From NCBI GenBank assembly GCA_016508695.1, contig VNKQ01000002.1:1302001-1366000 (forward strand): a stretch of DNA of 64,000 nucleotides. Direction: 5' to 3'. Made by a program: the position numbers and the translations under genes. The stretch is from Hyphodiscus hymeniophilus (taxonomy: Eukaryota > Ascomycota > Leotiomycetes > Helotiales > Hyphodiscaceae). The notes beneath the pieces were generated by a model. The model saw nothing but the letters and a program-made list of their open reading frames with translations, was not told where the DNA came from and did no database searches. The first letter of the stretch is position 1, and each line of letters starts with the position of its first letter. Positions 31,809-43,453 of this stretch are shown here, one piece after another.

Positions 31809-34800
31809 TCACGATAACTCTTGAGCCTTCATCAAAAGCGCCTCTATTTTCGGCAGCAAATGTTTTATGCGGAAGGGCTTTGGCATCACATCATCCTATA
31901 ACCAATGAGTACAGCAAACAGAGCTGGTTAGTAACGACGAAAGAAGAAAGTCGGAACTCACCATCCCAGAATCCTTTGCAGCAGCAATCTGCTCTCCTCT
32001 CGCATTGGCAGTAACAGCAATGATGGGTAACCTCACACTCAACTCTCCTTCCGCTTCCATCTCCCTGATTCTTCTTACACAGGTCAGACCATCCATGACG
32101 GGCATCTCCAGGTCCATCAATATCACGGATAGTTCTTTCCCATCCGCCTCGCGGCCTTTGTAGTGTTTCGTTTCGCGTAGTATGAGGAGTGCTTCTTCGC
32201 CATGATTCGCGACATGTACTGTACAGCCCACCTTTCGAATCTGTTGAGCGAGGATACGCTGATTGACAAGGTTGTCCTCGACGATCAGAACATGCCAGAC
32301 ATTGGGATCTAGGTGGGAGGGGCTAGTCGACCCGGTGAGAGAAGTGGAGGAGGCGTTATATCTAAGAAGTTTGCCTAGAGATTGTTCATGCTCCTTCATT
32401 TCCTGGGGTATATTCGCTGCAAGACGGGCGTTTGAGTGTAAGTCTGCGCTCAAGCGTTTATCGGACGTTTCGTTGATTTCTCCAACAGCACGCCGACATT
32501 TCAGGTAGAAGGCAAAGGCACTTCCAACGCCCGCTTCTGAAGCTACGCCAATCTCACCACCTTGGAGTTCTGTTAATTGCCTTGATATAAACAGCCCGAG
32601 ACCGGATCCACCGTATTGAACGTGAGTACGTGGCGAAGCTTGAGAAAACCGGGTGAAAAGATTCTTCTTCTCGCTCTCTGTGATACCACAACCCGAATCT
32701 CTGACCTCCCAGCGAAGATACAGAATTTCTCCATTGCCCCAGTCATCTCCAGTGATGAAATCAGATCGAACCTTCTTGGTGGGAAAGTACTGAAAGTTGG
32801 CGATTTCCTCGGTAGGAGGCTGCGTATGAGCGGATAGCAATACGTGGATCGTCCGCTTGCTCTCTGCTTTTGTAAATTTGATAGCATTAGTGAGGAGGTT
32901 GATCAGAACCTGTAAAACGCGGCTGGAATCAAGCATCACACTGTCAACTCCCAGTTGATGGAATGAAGGGTCGATCTGAAAGTCCAGCCGAATTTCGGCG
33001 ATATCGACTTCGGATTTGAACATCTTCAGGCATTGTTCCGTAACTTTGACAGGGTGGACAGGGACCGGAGTTATAAGCAGGAGATTGGAGTCCAATTTGG
33101 ATATCGTGAGGATGTCATTTACAATGTTCTTTTGATGTGCCGCGCAAAGTTGGATTGTTTCGGCCGAATCGATATTGGCTTTGACCATTGCGATGACGTC
33201 TGGGTCTAGGTTGGGATTACCATTGTAGTATTCTTTCATAGAAGTCGAGATCGAATCTGCGCATTGAACTACATATTAAGTTCCAGTCAGCTATTTACTT
33301 ATTGAAAAGAACTACTCGATGAATCTGAGCGACCCGGAAACTAAATCCATGTGGAGTTTTGTCAGACTGCCATCCGGACATGACACATCTAAGTCCATCA
33401 CACAGTTTCCATTGCCTGAGAAGGCTAGATTTTGAGGATTAGGAGATTCGAACAGAATGCACATTACCTATGGCACTTAACGGATTGCGCATTTCACTAT
33501 ATGAGGTCAGTTGTAATCCAAGGCAGGAAAGTCGGGAAACTTGACTGTGAAGTAATGTCGATGAAGTTATTCTGTTGCCGCCGAGTCTCTTCAGCTTCTT
33601 TCAGTCTTTGCTTCTGTAAAGCTTCCGCTTCTTGTGTACGGAGTAGAAGCTGCTCCGAAAGACGTGCACGAGTTTCGGCCTCGCGTGCGGAGCGTTTCTG
33701 CAGAACGATATCCGTGATACTGCCCATAATTGTCTTCAGTGTCCCATTCGCGTCAAACTCAGGTGAACAATCAACCAAGATCCAGTTTTCGAACTCCTCA
33801 CCACTTTCCGGGTCAGTCCAAATCTTCTTGAGCTGCGCGACATCCACAATTAGTATACGATTCAAGAGCATTGAGCGTAGTCTAATAGAGCTCGTGCGAG
33901 GTGGGTGTGATAATCAGGAATAATAAAAGGTCGAAGAACCAAAGAACGCTCACCTCTAATTCTCCCGACCAGCCCAGGCCGTATTCCGTTAGTTGCGTCC
34001 ATCCTTCCGCAGCTTTAAGCATGCTACTTTCCTTGTAGACCTCCACCCAAGACGTCTCAGATAATTCGTCTCGTGGATAACCCGTGAGGGTGAAGAACCT
34101 CTCATTTGCCTCGAGTACAATTCCACTGCTTGACAGGCTGAAAATGCCAACAGGCGAAGCTTCTGCAACGCGGTGGAGACGACTTCGTTGCACAGCAAGC
34201 TCCTCAGATAGTCTTGATCTTTCGACTTCTGTGGTTTGCCCGCGGTTAATTTCTTCTTCAAATAAAGTAACACTAGCTAGTGCTGTTGCAAGTTGTCCAT
34301 TCAGTAGACTAATGAAAGCCTGGTAATCCTGATCGTATGGTCGCCGTGGATTGACGCCTTAGTAGATATTAGCAGGTCTTTTGATTCTCCAATTGTAAAG
34401 ACAAATATCCCAATCGCTCCCAGGACATCATGTGCTTGTAGCTCAATGTACTTACCAATGACCAAGAATCCAATCACGTTCTCTCCGGTCGTTGGACGAA
34501 TTGGGCACACTACTGCCAAACGGCAAGGCTCCTGAAAGCCACGCCACTGGAAACCTTCCATCATTGATTCCGACAAGGTTCCATCCGATATATTGAGAAG
34601 CTTCGGTTCACGTGTACTCATTGCTTCCTACAGATTCGTTAATCTTGGACGCTCCATCTCAGATACGAATTTTACAACCAAGCGGAGTGGCTCAGGCAAG
34701 CCTTTCGCACATAGACCCATGTATTTGAGCCGGGGCTAGAACCTCAATAATGAGAAAGTGACATATGCACTTACTCTAAAACTTGGAATGAACCCTCCTC

Positions 34801-36319
34801 TAGCCCTTTTGAGATCTAATCGCGTCGGAGCCGCAGGATGTCCATCAGGTACACCTAAAAGTTGTTCAGAAACCTGTCCAGGCCCCTAGAGATTGAAAGG
34901 GGCTTGTGACTGGGGACATGACTTACCCAAGCTGCCTTCAAGAACACAAGATTTCATTGACTGAGAACTCTCTGATGACACGGAAGCTCCATCTGAAGCA
35001 CTCTCGACATCCTCGAGGAGGGAGTAAAGAAGTGCAAATGGGAAGTCGAATTCATTCTCTTCTAACGCCTTCATCACGAGGACCCAGAAGTTCGACACGG
35101 ACTTCGCGAGAGCGACAGACTCTCCAAGCTTTAATAACGTCCTGGTGCGTCGATCGCTAAGCTTTTGACGGGTTGTTTCAAAAGGTGCGTTGTAGAGACC
35201 AAGGAGAGTGTTTGTGCCGCCATAAAGGGGAGTTAAAGACCATGTGTAGTATGTCTCTTCTTCGAATCCTCTTCGGTTAATTGGCAGCATCTGATCTTCA
35301 ACAGCAACAGCACTCCCTGTTCGTCGGCACTCGGCAAATATCGTGCCAACGGAGTCCCAAATTTCTGAGAACGGCCCCCGGAACCCAGTGCCCATTAGTG
35401 CTGGATGCTTGATTCCAGCTACTGTCTTGGCATATGCATCGTTGTAGATGACAGTCAATTCTTCGCCCCAGAATACAGCGACTGGCTGGGGACTCGCCAT
35501 GAGGAGGCAGGCCACCTGTCGAAACTCTGGAGTCCAAGTACTCATATCTCCCAATGGCGTAGAGCCCCAGTCGATACTCCGAGCGAGTATGACATGTGGC
35601 GAGAGGTCTGCTTCAGGCTGAGAAATCGTCCAATCAGGTGTAACTCCTGACATGAAGAGAGTGTGTGCCGACGTATCGAGTGGGCTAGCTTCACCAAAAT
35701 CATGGTATGCAGAGCTTTGACTAGAGATGCGGGCCTTGTGCTGGTCTGAACGTTGCGTTGCCAGACTTGTTGAGCTCTCGCTTCGAATAGGAACGGTGCT
35801 AGATCTGATCTTCCCTTCACATCTGCTGCCACTGACGACAAGCCATCTTCTATGAAGAGTAAACCCAGTCCATAAAAATCCCCAGAAAGTGAACGTCGCT
35901 GGGTCTAATGGATCAAGCTCTCCCAGTAGCGAAATATCTTTGAGCCATGCTCTGAAGTCGGTCGTTGAGATCTTTGGAGAACCTTGCGGCGAATTGTACG
36001 CTGCCTTGATGGACAGAGCTTTCATCAACGACAGGTTTGATCGAAGAGAAACGTTTGAGAATATAGGTTCCAGTCCAGTGTCTAAATCAGCATCTATTGC
36101 AACCGCAAAGGTGGGCCTGGGATCAAAGTCCAAGAACCCCTGAAGTCCAACCGAAGCAAAATCTACAGTAGCCAAATCTTCATCGGAGGCACCTCCGGCG
36201 CCACGCACAGGGCTTGCAGGCTCGACCCGGTCGCTGCTTGAGGATGTATATGTATGTTTGTGCTTGGTAGAATCAGGCGAGCCTCGCGGCTGCAATCTCT
36301 TCTTCAAACGTCCGGACAT
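31809..36319 (-). CDS. Hybrid sensor histidine kinase (PAS/GAF-like sensor, HisKA, HATPase, receiver)
   Basis: Eight exons: 34927-36319, 34775-34854, 34456-34627, 33954-34357, 33546-33832, 33468-33496, 31962-33268 and 31809-31895. All phases agree, giving 1252 aa. N-terminal sensor: after ~250 mostly disordered residues comes a PAS-like block (DWGSTPLGDMSTWTPEFRQV ... WGEELTVIYNDAYAKTV), then a GAF-like stretch (CRLAVVCPIRPTTGENVIGF), then a PAS domain (LHRVAEASPVGIFSLSSSG ... GYPRDELSE). The H-box is SHEMRNPLSAI with phospho-acceptor His779. HATPase boxes: LINLLTNAIKFT (N), RDSGCGITESE (G1) and YGGSGLGLFISRQL (G2). The receiver has EDN and the phospho-acceptor Asp1174 in ILMDLEMPVMDG, and ends with MPKPFRIKHLLPKIE. 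No membrane span is seen, so it is a cytosolic sensor likely to feed the YPD1/SSK1-SKN7 phosphorelay. The signal is unknown. The start at 36319 is the first ATG in frame. Confidence 0.93.
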
Positions 36320-37451
36320 GGAGGCTGTAATTATGCAGCTTGCTACGTGATGAGCTAAGCTGGACGGTACAGCGCAGGATTCGGCACAAGTGCCGTCCTT
36401 CCCCTTTTGCTTAGATGACTGCCATTCAGTAACCACCTAGAATAGATAGGGCTGGCTGTTTGAATGGCTCGCGGTGGCAGGACGATTGTACAAAGGAAGC
36501 ACGTGACGTGGAGGGACAGTCTTCGGCAAAGGCCGTGTTAGAGGATGGAGATAGACGTCTGTAAGTCAGTACGGTTGAATCAGTATTGCGATAGACTTCA
36601 TTGTGTAGTCAAGTTGTCAAGTCCCAGAGGGAGGAGCGCACTTGAGGCAATTGGATGTTGAGTGTTGAGTATTGTCGACGTTTGGTGGAAAGGATGGGAT
36701 TTGCAGAAAATCGATGAGAGATGGAGGCGCATTCGCAAATGTGGTTTCGCTACGGGAGACGACACCGCACATAGCGCACTCGCCACATTGTGGCGGTGAA
36801 GCATTGTTTGTTTCAATCGAGGTAGCCATCTCTACAAGCTCGTATAGCACTCTATGAATCAAGCTCTAGCTACAAGAGTCGACCCCCTCAGGAGATCGTT
36901 CTTTATTGTTCCTTGTCTTATATCCACATTTTGCCATAGACAGCACGGTGCACACGTTGCGTTTCAAGTGCCGTCGAAGCTGTTCAGTCAGCCTAAAGAC
37001 TCTTTGCCAAAAAGTGGCGTATCCAAGTCGTAAGTCTTGTTGTAAATGCTGGGATAAGTAATATATATGTAACTGTCTTAGGCACCTATTCCAATCAGCA
37101 ACTCAAGATCTGCGCAAGGCAACCGAGACACCATACCAGATTATCAACAACTCGATCACATAAATTGAAGACTCGCAGCTGATTCTGCGTTTATTGATCT
37201 CTCTACTTTATTTTGTATGCCCTACGACAGTCAGATCTCGCAAACAGGATCCCGGGTTGGATCATATTCGTTCATAAGAGAATCAACCAAGGGTTTGAAT
37301 TATCTGGAAAGCCTCTTGAAAGATTGGCTTTCAACCACTCCAGTTGAGCGATTAGACAATTGCATTCCGGATATTCAACGTCCGAAATCCTAAAGTAAAG
37401 AGCTGGACAGCTAACCCTGCTTGAGATTTGACTGTACATCCACCACCCAAC
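36320..37451. other. Divergent intergenic region, ~1.1 kb
   Basis: It holds the promoters of the histidine kinase and the F-box-like gene, a CACGTG at 36500-36505 followed directly by ACGTGG, and a possible Cys-rich small frame on the minus strand (36617-36829). Confidence 0.5.
36617..36829 (-). CDS. Possible small Cys-rich protein (weak)
   Basis: A 70-codon ATG frame encodes MATSIETNNASPPQCGECAMC and ends near NCLKCAPPSGT, so it has CxxCxxC and CxxC pairs that could bind zinc. Composition is Pro/Ser/Asn-rich. It lies between the promoters of two larger genes. No family is recognised, and it may be a chance frame or a leader ORF of the histidine kinase gene. Confidence 0.25.
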   Translation of the reverse strand: MATSIETNNASPPQCGECAMCGVVSRSETTFANAPPSLIDFLQIPSFPPNVDNTQHSTSNCLKCAPPSGT

Positions 37452-38633
37452 ATGGACAATTCCTCCAGGTCTGCAAATAGAGTTGGCAACAACAGAAGGC
37501 CCTTCGGATTGGGACGAGGTGGTCGACCAAACCCTTTCATGTCCAACCAAGCCTCGGCATCCTCACCTCTTCTGAACTTCCCGGCTCTGGAAGTTTCTCC
37601 TTCAGAGGTCACTCCACTGGTCTCAAAATTATCAACCCCGGTTTTCACAACCACTTCACCACTCCATACCCGTGAGATGGTCGTCAATCCTCAATCAGCC
37701 TCACCTCTCTACGATGGACATCTTCCCCCAGAAATCCGAGACCACATATTCAAATACGCCCTCGAGGAATACACGAAGACCGGCAAGGAATCTCAATACC
37801 GGCCATCCACACACTATACACGGCCAGGCTATACCGGCAAGCGCGCTGTGACCATTCCCCTCCTATTGACATGCCGCAAAACCTACCTAGAAACCTATCA
37901 CCTCCCACCACAGAAGAAAGAGCATGTCTTCTGGCACGAACGCTGGCCCCCTCATCAGAATCGCTACGTCTACCACGCCGATGGGCAAGAGGGGGGGTAT
38001 TTCTCACTCTTCGCGCCCTGGCAACAGCAGCTCGTGAAAGAGGTCCATTTCTTCACCCAGCTCTACTGGCTTGAAGATGGAGCATTCTGCCAGCTCACGA
38101 AGAAGGCTTTCATGCAGGGGGTTGAGAAGGTCAAGATCACGATCAGAAGGGGCGATTGGTGGCACAATGAGCACAACGCTCCTCTAGGGATAAACCCACA
38201 GAGAGGGGATTCAGACGCGGCTCAGATGGATCGGGACTGGGAGGCTACGAGGCGGGGTGAGGTGATTCCATGGAAAGAAGGGGGATGGGGGACTGCTTTC
38301 GCCAATCTCGCTAGTCTTCAAGAATTAGAGATGGAGTTTGAGACTTCAGAGGATAAGCTGAAGGAGCTAGAGAAGATAGTGGAGATTGCTAAGACGTGGA
38401 AGTTCCCTCTCAAGGACGGGAAGGTCTTAAGTACGAAAGGTCTAGAGGCGACGCAAGTGACGTGGATAGGGCCGCTGTGCTTTTGGACTGAGAGATGTCC
38501 ATATTGTGGCGTGCACTGTCAGGGACGTGATCAGAGCAATCCGACGTGTGTCGAGAGAGGACGTCGCAAGAGGCAGGGTCTCGGGCCGGAATGCACGATA
38601 ATGAGCTTAATATGGACCGTAGAGAATAGCTGA
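37452..38633 (+). CDS. Uncharacterised fungal protein with F-box-like start
   Basis: Single exon, 393 aa, started at the ATG at 37452. After ~80 low-complexity residues (RPFGLGRGGRPNPF and Ser/Pro-rich), a LPPEIRDHIFKYALEEY helix pair resembles the F-box-like segment at the start of many fungal proteins of this type. RAVTIPLLLTCRKTYLETYH is the usual next block. The middle has many aromatic residues (FWHERWPPHQNRYVYH). The C-terminus has a Cys cluster (CFWTERCPYCGVHC, then NPTCVERG) that could bind a metal. A role as substrate adaptor is only an inference from the F-box-like motif. No other domain is recognised. Confidence 0.75.
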   Translation: MDNSSRSANRVGNNRRPFGLGRGGRPNPFMSNQASASSPLLNFPALEVSPSEVTPLVSKLSTPVFTTTSPLHTREMVVNPQSASPLYDGHLPPEIRDHIFKYALEEYTKTGKESQYRPSTHYTRPGYTGKRAVTIPLLLTCRKTYLETYHLPPQKKEHVFWHERWPPHQNRYVYHADGQEGGYFSLFAPWQQQLVKEVHFFTQLYWLEDGAFCQLTKKAFMQGVEKVKITIRRGDWWHNEHNAPLGINPQRGDSDAAQMDRDWEATRRGEVIPWKEGGWGTAFANLASLQELEMEFETSEDKLKELEKIVEIAKTWKFPLKDGKVLSTKGLEATQVTWIGPLCFWTERCPYCGVHCQGRDQSNPTCVERGRRKRQGLGPECTIMSLIWTVENS

Positions 38634-38936
38634 TGCATGACATGAACTATTCTGCGGGACAGCCCGGCGTCACTCAGATCTTTGAACGCGGTCCAAGGAT
38701 TTTCCAATTTACAACACTCTGCGACAGGATTTTTACCCCATGATTTCCATTATTAATGCGTCTTCAAAAGATGGAGGTGTAGAGGGAGAGGAAGTCGGGC
38801 CGGATGGGAACCCAGCTCTGGGCAGGGGTGTGAGGCCGTTCGGGGAGATACGCGGCGACGAACACGAACACGATACTGTACTCTCGAGAGGCAGAAATTG
38901 GGAGGAAATATGAATTTAGGAAACCTGGAATTAAAT
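38634..38936. other. Convergent intergenic region, 303 bp
   Basis: It lies between two 3' ends and holds nothing recognisable. Confidence 0.5.
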
Positions 38937-40238
38937 CTAATCGATCTTGATGCATAGCTTGCCAAAGTGTTTTTGCTCCCACATATATTGATAGGCACTG
39001 TCATTTTAGTCAGCTGTGATGCCCGTTAGCTTTCCAACGACAACTTACTCTTTCAATTCCTCGAGCGTAAAAACCTTTTCATCGACCACCGGTTTCATCT
39101 TGTTGGCTTCAATAGCACGGTTCTGCCTCATCGTCAGCCTTGCCATGTTATCCCACTCTAGATAACAGTCCACTTACCATGTCCTCGAACTGCACTCTGC
39201 TTCCAACAAGCACGCCTCTAACCGTACACATATTAGTCAAGCAATCCAGGAAACTTGGTCCCTTCTCCCCGGCACCACCCAGGAACCCAATGATCGAAAT
39301 CACTCCATCAATCTTGATAGCCTTGAGCGACTGCTCCATTGTCGCTGGGCCTCCGACTTCGAGCACGTGCGTTACGCCTTCGCCACGAGGTGTGAGGGCC
39401 TTGGCTCTCTCGCCCCAGTTGGTTGTGGACTTGTAGTTTATGACGTGATCTTGAGGTAGTCAGCAAAAGCTCCCCAAAGACATACTGGACTGCAAAACCC
39501 GGGTAGCCGAGAAGGAAGAACAACATACCTGCACCCAAGCGCTTCAAAACCTCCTCCTTCTTCGCGGAAGAGGTGGTAGCAATGACCGTCGCGCCAGCCG
39601 CTTTCGCGAACTGGACTGCGAATATGGAAACTCCCCCGTTCCCTGCGTCAGGACTACGTCTCCTGGCTGAAGAGGCTTGAGTCCATATAAGGCGTTCCAA
39701 GCTGTCAGCCCTGCGCACGTGAGGGTTGAAGCTTCGAGATAATTCAGCGAGGCCGGCATGTTCACAAGACCATTCTCGTTGAACGTGCCGTATTGGCGAA
39801 GGGTGCCGTCGATTACACCTCCTACACCTGTCTTCAATGCTAGCGGATCGATGGAGCCGCCTAAGTGCCCTTGATTGAACAGAGTAACTACCTGGGTAGG
39901 GAATCCATTAGCAGCTACGTTTACAAGTTGAAAGGACTTGGGACAAATACCTTGTCACCAGTCTGGAATCTCGTGACTTTCGGTCCAACAGCAACCACTT
40001 CACCAGCTCCATCAGAACCAGGAACGACTCCATCTTTCATGGGAAATGGGTATTGTCCCTTAGGAATGATCAAATCCCTGTAGTTTAAGGATGCGCCGTG
40101 GAATTTGACTAGACATTCATAATCACCTGGCTGGATCACGGGGGCGTCTTTATTGAATTTCAAGCTGTCAAAGCCGTCAGACCCTTGGACTGTCCAAGTC
40201 TTAGAGGTTTTGGGGATTGATTGAGTTGATTGGGACAT
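38937..40238 (-). CDS. Zinc-independent MDR oxidoreductase, quinone-oxidoreductase-like (frameshifted in this sequence)
   Basis: Exons 39951-40238, 39529-39891, 39178-39449, 39049-39122 and 38937-38997; introns are 59, 79, 55 and 51 bp. The N-terminal GroES-like domain has HGASLNYRDLIIPKGQYP and PGSDGAGEVVAVGPKV. The NYRD motif without the catalytic zinc cysteines marks the quinone-reductase-type MDR group. The cofactor motif is TQGTG/GVSIFAVQFAKAAGATVIATTSS, then LGADHVINYK and the C-terminal block KHFGKLCIKID. The frame breaks inside the nucleotide-binding loop: the upstream frame reads VVLTQGTG and the downstream frame reads GVSIFAVQF, offset by one missing base in a five-G run (39633-39637). 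With that base counted, all exon phases close and the protein is 352 aa, normal for the family. NADPH-dependent reduction of a quinone or enone is inferred. Confidence 0.87.
39633..39637 (-). other. Single-base frameshift site in the MDR oxidoreductase gene (G5 run)
   Basis: The minus strand reads ACGGGGGAGTTTCC where the conserved Thr-Gly-Gly-Val-Ser needs six Gs. No splice donor or acceptor is positioned to remove or bridge the shift. Confidence 0.8.
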
Positions 40239-40359
40239 GTCTGATAGGAAATGCTGTGTGAGAATTCGTAATTGAAGAGAATTGTATTTGCTATGATAAT
40301 TTGATAAAGAACACAGAGTTTGTAGGAGCCTTTTGATAATCTATCATGCCCATCTCGGA

Positions 40360-40548
40360 ATGACGACAAGCACAAAACTCCGATCGGAGATAGCTGAACT
40401 GTTCTCTCCATCTCCTAACCTAGGCCCGGAAGACGATCCGAACACCACGCTGGATGAATCATATCTAATAAGCAAGTTGAAGCAAATTGAAGTCTTGAGG
40501 CGAATCAAAACTTTTCTTGACCAAATATTCCCCACCTTCCCCAGCTAA
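40360..40548 (+). CDS. Possible small protein (weak)
   Basis: An ATG frame of 62 codons begins MTTSTKLRSEIAELFSPSPN and continues with a helical, charged C-terminal half (LISKLKQIEVLRRIKTFLDQ). It is divergent from the oxidoreductase gene, 120 bp away. Composition looks more protein-like than its surroundings, but no family is recognised. Confidence 0.28.
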   Translation: MTTSTKLRSEIAELFSPSPNLGPEDDPNTTLDESYLISKLKQIEVLRRIKTFLDQIFPTFPS

Positions 40549-43423
40549 CACAATCATGACGTTGAAGTGGATATACGAAGTTATTACCGCGGCACCAAGG
40601 GGTATGAAATATGGATATGGATATGGATATCCCGAAATAATGAATACTCCAATCATAAGCAAGGTTCAATGTGGCAACTGTTGTGAATATTACCAATCAT
40701 GATTTTTTTTTGTGCGACCTCAGTAACTCCACACTTCCAGATGGCCGGCAGTTTAGTATGGAACGTGAAGCTATTCACGTGACGTAGCCACGAGACTTTG
40801 GATATGAAAAAGATAAAAGAGAACAGAAATGAAATCGCATTGCTTCAACTGTGTTGTGTTGAACATGCTTGCAGTTTTACTGAGGAAGAGTTAGATACGT
40901 TGCCCGAGAATTGAGAACTACTTAAGCTTCCCACGTGATCGAGCTGGATACCGAGAGAGAAGTCGAGTCTTTCGAGTGAGTGGTTCACACCCATCTGCGA
41001 AAACTCCATGAGGTTTGAGCCACGGTCCGTGCCGTCTTGTTGCTTTCGTCAGAGGTTGGGCTTCTTACCCTTTCAGCTTCTGCCCTCGCGGGCTTCTTGT
41101 CATCTCAATGCATTTTCAGTCAGTAACTCCGCACTGGCACCGTCTGAATCGCCGAGATGAGTCCATACGTAAAGAGCTTTTGATGCCAAGGTTCGAGAAG
41201 TAGGGTGATGGTGTTGGCGATGCTTCTCGGGCAGATACGAGACCGCCTACACTACTCTCATGTGTGTGGTCTGATGCAATTGAGGTTCCTTACCTTAGAT
41301 ACCACAGCTTGTGCAAGAATTGAGGACCTAAGATCAATTCCACTCCACGTGGGAACTGGGGTATGAGCTTCATGTCCGAAAGTCAAGCCGACCGACCTGC
41401 TTGGGTTGACAGTCCAGCCACTGTCAGTCTTCCCGTGCGATTAATGGACCGACTTCACCTGCAACTTCCCTCCATTCGGCCGAGCATCCATGACATTTGA
41501 TATCTCATGTCTCGACACGAGACACAGCACCTCCTGTCTTCATTCCGATTGTAAAAATTGTTATGATGGTGTCAGCTGCGATTTGCTAATACTCGAGTGA
41601 TGAACTCACCATTTGACGTTGAAGGCTTGTTGGAGACGAGTCTCCTTTCTTCAATGGCCTTCGGGGAGTTCGGTCCGAACACGCATTCCCCCTCGCTCTG
41701 CTACTCCACGATTATCACTACAGCTACCCCGAAGATGGAGAAGATGGGAGGCCTTCCGCTGTACATACATTAGGGGTTCCTGGGGAAGAGCATATCAGGG
41801 GGCGGCCCTATCGCAGTGATTCGACCATTTTATATTGGTCCATCGACGATATGCACACTTTAAGGACCAGGAACACGCCTGTCCCAAATTGATCTTTGGT
41901 AAGCGTTGGCAAGTATATCACGGGACATTTTACTAGTTAACGATAGTCACTGGTTTTGATTAGAGTCTTGACGCTCATCCGGCAGTCTCCAAAGTACAGG
42001 CCATATTATTGCGCTCTCCATGATGGTGAGCCATTTACAGCCATCCGAGCTCTGCATGAGGGGTGGCGGAGAACGAGACGAAATGCCTACAACCCCTGCC
42101 TCGCCCGCCATGAAAAAAGTATTGGGGATGCCACCTGATGGTTGATCCGTGGCGTCACCATTACAATGCTTCTTAACTGCTGGCTTACTCTGTCAACTGC
42201 CATGGGCTTGACGCTTAACGGTCCAACAGCCAGCCTCCCGTTGCATTGTTTCAGGACGAGGATGTGTGTGATCTCTTTGAGAAGCGCATGCAATGCTTCG
42301 ATCTGTTGTTCCTGGCTGTCCTCCATACTCCGGTGGCTACACCTGCATAAGGCAACTAACTCATTGCTCTTAGATCGCTTACTATTGCAGCGGAGCGACG
42401 CGGAGGAGTTTGCTCCTGCTTTATTTGAAGCTCCTCCATGAACCTGAAATAATACTAAATCATAAAAGTAAATAGAATTTTGAGTTTCTGTTGAGAGCTT
42501 TGGAGTGTCCACTCTTGTCTTGTCAATTTGGGGATTAGGACCCAAGTCACCCAACTTACCCAAGTCTAATATGACAGGGGGCTATGGTTGGGCGAGATCA
42601 CCGAAAGCTCGCCAAATGCAGCTCATGCGATGTCGAGAGGAACATCGGACCGTTTGACTTTGGTGGCGCACCAAGAACCACTGCTCTATTGTACAGGTAG
42701 TAGGATCCTCCGTCCTTACGCTGCACGTCTTGCGTACCAGCAGAACAAATTCGGGCCTTCAGTAGAAGCTCACTGTGATGCGGCCTTATTGAGAGAGGCT
42801 CCGGGCTCAGAGAATGGGAGGGTCTTGTATTTATGCTTGGAGTTCAAAGGGACGGCACAATAGTGCCTCTAGAAGGGAAACCCCCAGCCGCAATCCATTG
42901 TTATTGGAGCGATAAATTGTTAGGTTCACCGCGGTCGACGTTCACCATGTGGACGGTGCAGTTTCGATAAGGCACGGCTGGTGACGGCAAAGGCACCGAC
43001 AACGTTGCTTCCAACACTCTTTCATGTAGCCGGCGGGGGACGAGCGGCTCGGATTGGTGTGAATGGCCCAGCTAGAAGCACGCCGGCCCCGAATGACAGC
43101 TCTTCTAGTCCTAGTGGCACTCGTTTTCTTTGGTAAAGCCAGGGATGTTCTTGCGCAAGACCGCAAAGACAGCTTCCTAGAAGCGCGTAGCTTAATCGAC
43201 CTATATGCACTACTTCGCACGGAGGATGGACCCAGAGAGCGGCAAGTAAGAATACGGGGCAAGACTCGCGCTCATCGACGATGTGATTGGATGCTGGTGC
43301 GCAGGAAAAAGCTTCTAAGACAAAGGTGCGATATGGGAAATGAAAAGACAGCCAAGTTCTAGGAGACCTGGATGAACGAACTGGTAGGTAGGGAAGCGAC
43401 TGGCAGCTCAGCACGCCGAGGAG

Positions 43424-43453
43424 CTCATCTCAACTCAACTCATCTCAACTCAA
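43424..43453. repeat. Two tandem perfect 15-bp repeats
   Basis: The unit CTCATCTCAACTCAA occurs twice head to tail, about 710 bp upstream of the xlnR start codon. Confidence 0.85.

Noticed and set aside
42087..42563. 158-codon minus-strand frame upstream of xlnR
   Set aside because: It begins with TTG, has no recognisable motif and no intron signals that would connect it to other exons.
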